From contig OX031061.1 of NCBI GenBank assembly GCA_943736015.1, positions 63,618,192 through 63,682,191 of the forward strand: a DNA stretch of 64,000 bases. Direction: 5' to 3'. The notes beneath the pieces are model-generated. The model did not search any database. It saw only the letters and a program-made list of their open reading frames with translations, and had not been told where the DNA came from. Below, piece after piece: positions 53,331-61,115 of this stretch (positions within the stretch are counted from its first letter, which is position 1; each line of letters opens with the position of its first letter). The position numbers and the translations under genes were made by a program. This DNA comes from Tridacna crocea (lineage: Eukaryota; Mollusca; Bivalvia; Cardiida; Cardiidae).

Positions 53331-53723
53331 TCTCTACTCGACGTATATGCAAAGAAAAGGGTAAAAACGGCAGAGATGTTAATTTTGTTCATGTCGATTT
53401 CATTAAGGACCATCAAATGTTAATAACTTTGCTTGTCCGTATGAATTATTTTTAGGTGTTTAATCGAAATTCTGGATTTTTGCGTAGTTTTTCGGAAACA
53501 GCGCTAGGTTTTATTGGAAAGTGGTCAGAAATATACTGCTAACCGCAAGCCCTGTCTTAGATTTTGCTAATCTTTACTACGATCTTCATAAATGTTGTTA
53601 TTATTTTCCATTATGATCATCTCGGGTTTTTTTTTTTTCTATTTTTGTTTGTATATTTTTACTGTCAGAATTTATTTCAGATTTATGGAGCCCCGATAGG
53701 TATCATATGTCACATCTTTATTA

Positions 53724-54340
53724 CGTTAAAACGATATTCTTATTTGTTACAAGATTTTTTTTATATCGATCTTTTACTGCGTAAAAATGTACTAATAATT
53801 CGTTCAAGCGAAATTATAATTCGTTTTATCGAAACTCGGAATATTCGTTAGTTTTCGTTCGTCATGAGGTAAAAATAAAATTCTTATTTGTTAAAATGCC
53901 GTAAGGATTTTTTATATACATCTTTTACTGCGAGAAAATGAACTAATTATTTATTTAAACGAAATTATAATTCAGTTTACAGAAACTCGGAATATTCGTA
54001 AGTTTTCTTTCATCATTAAGTAAAAATAAAATTCTTATTTGTTTAAATGCAGAAAGGATTTTTTACATAGATCTTTTACTGCGAGAAAATGAACTAGTTA
54101 TTCGTTTAAACGAAATTATGAGTCGTTTTATCAAAACTCAGAATGTTCGTTAGTGTTCCTTCGTCATAAGATAATTGTAAAAAAGAAAATAGAAAATTAT
54201 TTCGTTCTATCGAAATAGGATTTGGTTTAAACGAATTTGTACCTTGTTAAAATGAATAAGTGATTCGTTAAAAAGAAAGTTTCGTAAAGAAGGATCGATA
54301 TGTCATTTTATCCAGTTAGTATTTCGTTTTATTGAAATTA
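53724..54340. repeat. Tandem repeat, about 147-bp unit
   Basis: Three and a half units starting near 53724, 53870, 54017 and 54170, sharing AATTCTTATTTGTT, ATCTTTTACTGCGAGAAAAT and GAAACTCGGAATATTCG. Confidence 0.85.
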
Positions 54341-54395
54341 CAGATATGTGACATAAAAGACATACGTGGTTCCGTGTAGACATATACATATCGTT

Positions 54396-54530
54396 TAACT
54401 CTTATCCTGCTAAATAATTCAAATGAAATTTTCAATTCGATATTAAAAACCCAAAAATTGTTATTTCAAAGGTATGTTGTAGGGAATAAAATCTTCAGAT
54501 CGGACAGCGTGGATCCAAGATCAGACTGCA
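54396..54530. mobile_element. Family B left half
   Basis: TTAACTCTTATCCTGCTAAA ... GATCGGACAGCGTGGATCC ... CAGACTGCAC, then unrelated sequence. Confidence 0.72.
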
Positions 54531-54549
54531 CAAGTGGTTGCAATGGTGG

Positions 54550-54660
54550 TAGTAATAGTATAAATAGATAGACAGATAGATAGATTTGATCGATTGATCA
54601 ATTGATTTGATTGGTCGATTGATCAACTGATTGATTTAATTATTGATTGACTGATCGATC
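54550..54660. repeat. GATA/GATT simple repeat
   Basis: GATAGACAGATAGATAG passing into GATTGATC-type units. Confidence 0.88.
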
Positions 54661-54671
54661 GATTGCTTCAG

Positions 54672-54967
54672 ATGTGTTTACGCCATTTTCAACATTATTT
54701 CATTTATATCGCGGCGGCCAGAGCACCAAGCTTTCCTAGACTTTCTTTTATAAGTATTCAACACAATATTCTTTCCAAGCCGGTGGCAGCTTTCCCACAT
54801 AACCATCATCGAAGCAATAATCTGCCGTGAAAAGGGAATGGATCCTGTTGCAATGACTAACATAAATTCCCGAAGACAAATTGACCGAGCCCGGGATCGA
54901 TCCAGCGAATGGCAGCGATCCCCTGACCTTGAGTCCTGTACGCTATCAACTGAGCTACCGGGGGTCG
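54672..54967 (-). mobile_element. SINE F (copy 7, complete)
   Basis: Minus strand GGTAGCTCAGTTGATAGCG (A-box), GGATCGATCCCGGGCTCGG (B-box), body, ending AATGGCGTAAACAC. An (AGT)n tract (54970-55005) lies beside its head. Confidence 0.88.
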
Positions 54968-55128
54968 GCTAGCAGCAGTAGTAGTAGTAGTAGTACTGAT
55001 AGTAATGATAGTGATGCTAATAATTATGAATATTATCTGTTTCCTTGCAAATATGATGATATCGATAAAAATCGTCATGGCGGACTCATTTCCGGGTGTA
55101 GGAAGATCAAAGATCCGGCAAACCACCC

Positions 55129-55366
55129 TAACTCTTTACCTTACAACCCACCATTTTTACCTCTACAATGAAGAAGAATGCTATTAAAAACATTGAGGGG
55201 AAAAAGGAGAAAATGCTGGTTACCAGCATTTTCTCCTTTTTCCCCTCAATGTTTTCTCCCCTTCTATGGCCAGATTTTATTCACTGAATCACATATTTAT
55301 TTTTTTTATCCATAGATCATTGGATTTTGAAAAGCGCAACTTTTTCGTCATTTTGTGAAGAGTAAA
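55129..55366 (-). mobile_element. Family A MITE with fully paired variant hairpin
   Basis: CTAACTCTTTACCTTACAAC to TTTTGTGAAGAGTAA. Arms read CATTGAGGGGAAAAAGG and CCTTTTTCCCCTCAATG, several changes from consensus, all matched across the stem. Confidence 0.85.
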
Positions 55367-55787
55367 ACTGACGGTGACAAACAAAAGTGAATGAAATTTA
55401 AATATGCTTATAAAATAACCAAATATTGTCCCAGTCGAATTAACATTTACCTGCTATATATACTTTGTACGACCAAACTTCTTAGATTTCATATATTTGC
55501 ATATCGGTATTCGTACGGCGACCTTCTTATAAGGGGATAGCCTTTAACTTCTTTCGTGCTATTTTGAAAACATTGGGATGAGTGAAAAATAATGATAGAA
55601 GCCAGTACTTTTTAAACAAGATTTGTTTGATTTTCATTGAAGACATTGTTTTTTTTTTAAAGGGAAAATAGTTTTGAAAACCTGGCATTTCTTTTTTTCA
55701 TCCAAGCTTACCCTACTATCCGTTTGAATTTCAAACATAAAGTTTAAATTTAAATCTAGTAATGCTAGTATTTTTCGATAAATTCAT
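55367..55787. other. Unassigned stretch
   Basis: Possible family A dregs near 55550 (GCTATTTTGAAAACATTGGG); otherwise nothing recognised. Confidence 0.35.
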
Positions 55788-56420
55788 TTAAGGTACCACC
55801 ATTCTGAACGCTTCTAGTGCAACAAGGAATAAAATTTCATATTGGTTGATAAATAAGGATTTATACTTATATAATACTTTGGCACATTTCTAACCGACTA
55901 AAAATTCCTTTGATGTCTATCTTAAAATTATTTGTTGATACTTTTCTTAGTTTCCTGAAAAGGGTGGTAATTATCATCTCCCTTTGTAATGAGAACATAG
56001 AGGTTTTAGATATATAAATGATGATCCTAAGAAAGAAAAAAAAAATTAGTAGCTCGGTAAAAGTAGCATAATGATAATCATTTTAAATCATAACAAATCG
56101 TGTAGGATAATGGAGTCCAACACACGAAAAGGTGCATTCGGACATTTGCGTAAAGTGTCGTCTCGGATTAGCCTGCGCAGTCCGCGCAGGCTAATCCGAG
56201 ACGGCACTTTACGACTACAGTAGATTTTGTGCTACAGTAGAGTTGCGTAAAACAGAAAATCACACAAAATCGGAAAGTGTCGTTTCGGATTAGCCTGCGC
56301 GGACTGCACACACTGATCAGAGACGACACTTTACGCAAATGTCCGAATGACCCTTTTCGCGTGTTGCACTCCATATTATAGTGGAAATAGCTGTTTTCCA
56401 TGAGGAGGATACTACCTTAA
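55788..56420 (-). mobile_element. Family D MITE split by family C
   Basis: TTAAGGTACCACCATTCTGA to GAGGATACTACCTTAA, interrupted at about 56112-56376. Confidence 0.84.
56118..56372. mobile_element. Family C MITE nested in D, complete
   Basis: Ends GGAGTCCAACACACGAAAAGG and CCTTTTCGCGTGTTGCACTCC in inverted orientation; two palindromes (56150-56215, 56275-56340). Confidence 0.86.
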
Positions 56421-56643
56421 CCCTTTACCCCATACGGCATTTAAATGGTATCTTTAATTGACCCTAAATAACAGCAAGGATGAAGCCGTTTCTTATGTGT
56501 ATATGACACCTTTTCATAGCATACAAAACTGTGACAAAAGGTGAAATTGCTCGTCATGAGCAGTTTCACCTTTTGCAACAATGTTTTCCAAAGGCTTCTA
56601 CAAGCAATGAGTAGATATGAGTATCTATGGAGTAAAGGGTTAA
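56417..56643 (-). mobile_element. Subfamily A2 MITE sharing TTAA with D
   Basis: TTAA 56417-56420 closes D and opens this copy; ends GAGTAAAGGGTTAA. The hairpin has lost a few outer bases (ACAAAACTGTGACAAAAGG). Confidence 0.86.
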
Positions 56644-56703
56644 GACAATTCTTCAACTATATATTATGAAAGGAGACAGTCTCGCAAAAAAAAATACTCT
56701 ACT

Positions 56704-56920
56704 ATGTCCTTCTACCAAACACTACGGTTTTGTAGACTTCCGGTGAATCTTTTGAAAACATTGTGGGAAAAAAAGAAAATGCTATTAACCAGCATTTTCT
56801 CCTTTTTCCACAATGTTTTCTTCCCTTTTGAAATAATTCAGTCCGTTTTGGTAACCTCGCATTTATGGTGTGTAAACGTTTTCGATTCGGACAAGTCTAG
56901 GTTTATGTCGTTTTCTCCAG
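56704..56920 (-). mobile_element. Family A MITE, degenerate
   Basis: CTACCAAACACTACGG ... hairpin 56754-56820 ... GTCTAGGTTTATGTCGTTTTC. Confidence 0.7.
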
Positions 56921-56985
56921 ACCTGTACCAGCATCCAATTATAGTTCTCTTGACTTGCTTAATATAATGTATCACGAACATATAT

Positions 56986-57500
56986 TAAAGGTGGCCCTTC
57001 AGATTTTGGGACTAAAAAAAAAATCAACCTAATACTCCCAAAGCCTTTTAATGTTCGTTCATACAACCGCAGCAGTCGAAAACCATCCGGCAACAAGAGA
57101 AATTAGGAATTTACTACGGCCAAGGTCGACACCGACGGGAAACACGGTCTATTTTTAACGCAGCAACTCGCTCATTTACATACCGGAAATACTCAGACGA
57201 AGCTTCAAAGATAGCGTCCGAAGAAGACATTATGGAAAATACTTACGTTTGTTATGTTATGGAATTTAAGTGTCGATAGTCACGTGCCAGTCACTTTACA
57301 TTCTCACGATGGTTTTTTGATTCCTAGCGCGAAATCTAAAAATACATTAAGAGGCTACGTAGCCTTTAAAGAGAACACCATCAATTTTTGGGGGGTAATT
57401 TTATAGTTTTTAATCATCGATGATTTGTATTCTTTTTTATATAAATTTCAGTGTGATATATATCGTGAGATGTGAAAAATCTAAAGACCCACCTTTAAAA
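56986..57500 (+). mobile_element. Family I element, complete
   Basis: Ends TTAAAGGTGGCCCTTCAGAT and GACCCACCTTTAA. 515 bp, no open frame of note; TTAA ends again. Confidence 0.72.
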
Positions 57501-57896
57501 CCCCTTTTCACAAAGTATGGCTAATTCGTTTTTGATGTGAGAGCCACCTAAAACTGTTTACACAGTCATGTTTTATTTTCACAATTTACTTTATATTAGC
57601 CAGGCCTCTTTTATGTCGCTCTTGATTCTCGTTTAAACATATAGAAATTTAACCGGTACACTAAGGAGTGTAAACTCTAGCACAAAAATAATAAAGGCAG
57701 AATGTTGATTTAAACATTGTTCCTTGTAATTGATCTTTTTCAAATCAAAAGTGACAGACAACCGCCCCATTCAGGAGGAAGAGTGGATCGACCTTAGGCT
57801 AGCTTTGTCAACGAGAATTTCAAGAGCAAAGGGAAGGATAATATTCTCATCAAATTTCAGTCAAAATATGTGATCTACGCTGTAGGAAAAGGGGGC
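57501..57896. other. Unassigned stretch
   Basis: No repeat family or coding signal recognised. Confidence 0.35.
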
Positions 57897-58266
57897 TTAA
57901 GGTTGTAGACCTGTAACACTTCTAGTGCAGCATGGAATCACATTCTTTTACAGATATAATACTTTTGCATATTTTTAACCTAACAGAAATATCTTTGGTG
58001 TCTATTTTGAAATTATCTGTTGATACTTTTGTTGGTTTTCAGAAAAGGGAGGTAATCATTATCTCCATTTTATAATGAAAATAAAGTGGTTTTAGATTTA
58101 TAAATGATATTTCTCGGAAGAAAAAGAGGTAAAAAGTGAGTATTATGGCACGACTTTGACCGAGCCACTTTTTACCTCTTTTTCATATTTTTTCTATAAT
58201 AGCAAATGTTGTATGATAATATCACAGTGGATATAGCTGTTTTCTATTACGGGTCCACTACCTTAA
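57897..58266 (-). mobile_element. Family D MITE, complete
   Basis: TTAAGGTTGTAGACCTGTAA to ACGGGTCCACTACCTTAA. Its right flank TGCATCTGCAAAAAGTGTCG is the complement of the left flank of the copy at 20262. Confidence 0.88.
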
Positions 58267-58683
58267 TGCATCTGCAAAAAGTGTCGATTTCGTGTCATGA
58301 GTCGATACGTTTTGCTTTTTCTGTAAATTTTCTGCATTTAAAAAAAAATGTGGATCAATAGCTATCTGACGACTTTGTATAATGCCTCACGCATATAGTT
58401 ACAATAAACCCCTTTTTTTCACGAACATGATTCATTTCTCTTTTCGTTAAATGGACAATGTCAGGAGCCATTCATAAAAATGATCAATGCTCGATCTAAC
58501 CTGACTGTTTGAATTGAACGTTTGACAGTTTTAATCAAACCGCAAGTACTTTCTTTTAATTAAAGAACTCTTTAATTTAATTATCAATTAATGTTTCCTT
58601 TCTTTTCTTTTTCTTTTTATGTAAAATATCTAACGTTCAATAACTGAATGCACTCCACAGGTGCCATTTTTTTTATGATTGTT
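58267..58683. other. Unassigned stretch
   Basis: The first 60 bases (GTGTCGATTTCGTG ... GTCGATACGTTTTGC) look like a worn palindromic repeat; the rest is AT-rich. Confidence 0.35.
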
Positions 58684-58862
58684 TGGTGTTTTTACTTAGT
58701 TTTTCAACGTTATTTCGGTTATATCTCGGCGGCCACTTCACCTATCAATGCTTTCCCGGAGTCTCTTTTTACCAGTACTCCGCGCAATTTTCTTTCGAAG
58801 CCACTGGCTGCTTTCCCACCTAACCATCATAGAGATGATGGTCAGCGGTGCGACAGGAATGC
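58684..58862 (-). mobile_element. SINE F (copy 8, head missing)
   Basis: TATATCTCGGCGGCCACTTC, AAGCCACTGGCTGCTTTCCC, CAGCGGTGCGACAGGAATG, then cut. Confidence 0.8.
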
Positions 58863-58890
58863 TTTTTTTCCCCAATATCGGGCTTTCCTT

Positions 58891-59118
58891 TTAACCCTTT
58901 ACCAAACAATCCTTGGTTTTACAACCCAGAGAAAGAAGCCTTTGGATAGCTTAACATTGTGGGAAAAGAAAGGCTGGTAACCAACATTTTCTCCTTTTCT
59001 CACAATGTTTTCAACCCTCCCAGAGAAAATTTAAATTTTTGAGTAAAATTAATTTTGTCGTCTGCAAATGCTTTTAATTTGGACCAGTCTAAAACTCTGT
59101 CGTTTGGTAAATGGTTAA
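58891..59118 (-). mobile_element. Family A MITE
   Basis: TTAACCCTTTACCAAACAAT to TTGGTAAATGGTTAA. The left hairpin arm lost several bases (GGGAAAAGAAAGGCTGG). Confidence 0.84.
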
Positions 59119-59174
59119 ATATAGTTTTCTTGTTTTAACTTCAATACATGTGATGATACATGTGAACTATCAAA

Positions 59175-59460
59175 TTTTCCTCTTTTTTTTTCTTCCCGCA
59201 ATGTTTACAAACACTTTCTTTCACAGGGTCTGGTAGAATTTTGGGATTGTTTTGGAACAGGTTCATCTTCAAATGTGGACAGAACGATAAATCGAATGTT
59301 TTTACGGATGACAAAATAAATGGGCTTCAAAATAAAAAAAAAACTTGCGTTTGAAAGGACAGAAAACGTGGAAAAAAAGAAAAAAAAATACAGATTACCT
59401 GCGATTTATCTATTTCCATCGCCCGCAATGTTTAAAAAATCCTTCTTTCCCAGGGTCCGG
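59175..59460 (+). repeat. Family A remnants, strongly diverged
   Basis: CCCGCAATGTTTACAAACAC ... CGGATGACAAAATAAATGGG ... GCCCGCAATGTTTAAAAAATC. Confidence 0.5.
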
Positions 59461-59663
59461 TTAACTTTTCCCAAAACGACCCTGAGATAGAAACCTGTAG
59501 AAAACATTGTCGAAAAAGGAGAAAATGCATTTTCTCCTTTTTCCACAATGTTTTCCACCCTACGGGAAATAAATTTCAATTTTTTAGTTAATTGTATTTT
59601 GTTTTCTGCAAGTACTTTCAAACTGGACCAGTCTAAAATTTTGTCGTTTAGGTAAAGGGTTAA
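59461..59663 (-). mobile_element. Family A MITE, shortened hairpin
   Basis: TTAACTTTTCCCAAAACGAC to GGTAAAGGGTTAA; the hairpin centre is reduced to GAAAATGCATTTTC. Confidence 0.83.
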
Positions 59664-59825
59664 GAAAGGGTTTAGGGTTTTATCGCAGTACATGCTTTTT
59701 GGCCAAATACGGGGATTAGACCCGTCTCGCCGAGCCGCTATTATTTCAAAACTTATTCCTTATTATCACCTTTATTGGTTTGAACCGCTCTTTATGATTG
59801 TCCCAAAGTCAACAAGTTTAAGCAA

Positions 59826-60070
59826 TTAGCCCTTTAACACACAATTTCGAGTTTTAACGATTTCTTAGAACGACGGCTTTTGAAAAACATTGAAGGAAAA
59901 GGAGAAAATGCTGGTCACAAGCATTTTCTCCTTTTTCCTACAATGTTTTTACTATTATTATTATAATAATTATTATTATTATTATTATTTCTTAGCTTAT
60001 TATCATCATTTTGAACATTTAATTTATACTCTGCCAAAATTTTGCATTAAGACGAGTCCAAAAAAAAGGT
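59826..60070 (-). mobile_element. Family A MITE with (TTA)n inside
   Basis: TTAGCCCTTTAACACAC ... hairpin 59882-59949 ... (TTA)n at 59950-59990 ... AGACGAGTCCAAAAAAAAGGTAA. Confidence 0.75.
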
Positions 60071-60189
60071 AAACAGCTAGTTAAGGCTTTATCTGCTAAA
60101 TAGATCAATTTCTGTCCCTTTCTTTTTTCGGCGTTAAAAAAAAACTTTTCGTCGAAAATTAGGTCACATTTTAATCAAAGCTAGGATTA

Positions 60190-60262
60190 AGTGAGCCAAC
60201 AGTGTGGTTTAAAGATCAAACTGCGCGTTCCGTGCAGTCTGATCTTGATCTACACCGAATAT
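60190..60262. mobile_element. Family B core, diverged
   Basis: CAGTGTGGTTTAAAGATCAAACTGC and GTGCAGTCTGATCTTGATC around GCGTTCC. Confidence 0.68.
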
Positions 60263-60297
60263 AAAACATTCAAATGCATCATAAGATAGTGAAAGAC

Positions 60298-60355
60298 TTA
60301 ATCCTTTACCAAACGACAAAATTTAGCCTGTTCCAAATTGAAAGTTTTTGCAGAA
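60298..60355 (+). mobile_element. Family A MITE cut by the LTR retrotransposon
   Basis: TTAATCCTTTACCAAACGAC to TGAAAGTTTTTGCAGA, then the LTR starts. The remainder should resume beyond the far LTR, outside the window. Confidence 0.82.
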
Positions 60356-60652
60356 TGTTATGTACATACCCAGTTATTCCTAGCTTTGTTCATGTATGTA
60401 TCTATTATTGAATGGTTTTCCCCTGTTGCTATTTTTAGAACTGGATTCTCTCTTGTGGAATATTGTGCTGGAAGTTTCCAGAACTTTTTTTACAATCTGA
60501 TTACTAGAAATTATGCAACTGATTTTAACATGAATTTTCTGGAAGTTTCTCTGTTATTATAGAAGGAAAAGCTTTTTTACATATCAGTGTTCACTAGTTA
60601 ATACATGATTGCCAGACTACAGTGGGGATTATTTTGTGTTTGTGTCATAATT

Positions 60653-60752
60653 AGTGCTTGGATTACATTCAGTTTGGATTCGGATCAGACTAGACTAAAG
60701 TGAGGATTACTTCGTGTGCTTGGATTACATTCAGTTTGGATCAGGATCAGAC
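60653..60752 (+). repeat. Direct repeat inside LTR
   Basis: GTGCTTGGATTACATTCAGT followed by TTGGAT(T/C)(C/A)GGATCAGACT occurs twice, about 61 bases apart (near 60655 and 60717). Duplicated upstream elements are common in LTR U3 regions; role here unknown. Confidence 0.8.
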
Positions 60753-60850
60753 TGGAATTAAGACTGGAATAATTTGTCTTTTGAATTTAACGTCTAAGGT
60801 ATTGTTTTGTACTATTGTAATATTGTCACTGTTTATTTGATATTTTTGTT

Positions 60851-60856
60851 AATAAA
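60851..60856 (+). terminator. Polyadenylation signal in LTR
   Basis: AATAAA 62 bases before the LTR end, in a T-rich context. A plausible signal for the R/U5 boundary. Confidence 0.6.
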
Positions 60857-60923
60857 TTCTGTTAATTGTTATCGTTTGTTGCTGGCTTCTACTTTCTAGT
60901 TACGCCTGACTCGTAACAGAAAT

Positions 60924-60941
60924 TGGGGGCTCGTCCGGGAT
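60924..60941 (+). other. Primer-binding site, tRNA-Pro
   Basis: TGGGGGCTCGTCCGGGAT, complementary to the 3' end of tRNA-Pro (the same 18 bases as in murine leukaemia virus). Five bases (GAAAT) separate it from the LTR. Confidence 0.9.
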
Positions 60942-61115
60942 TGGAAAATAGACTAACGCATTCGTTTTCCTTTTGGGATTAACCATCGATTGGAAAATAA
61001 GACATAGACGTTTGCTTTTCACAATTTGAATAAAAATCTAATACATCCTGTTAGTCAAAATTACTAATCAGTAATTATAATACAATTTTGTACTTGAATC
61101 CAGCAACAAACAAAC

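Larger units (their letters stand above)
60356..60918 (+). repeat. 5' LTR of Gmr1-like element
   Basis: Starts TGTTATGTACATACC where the family A sequence stops, and ends GACTCGTAACA; TGTTA/TAACA are inverted ends. The 3' partner is outside the window, so the exact edges rest on these ends and on the PBS five bases later. Confidence 0.82.

Noticed and set aside
54857..55171. Frames over SINE F with poly-Ser or poly-Thr
   Set aside because: SINE body plus (AGT)n repeat.
703..60072. Dozens of 60-100 codon open frames containing a peptide like VGKGENAGNQHFLLFPQCF on both strands
   Set aside because: They all cross the family A hairpin, which by chance lacks stops in some frames on either strand. 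Flanks differ, many copies are broken, and no start or extension is conserved. Repeats, not genes.
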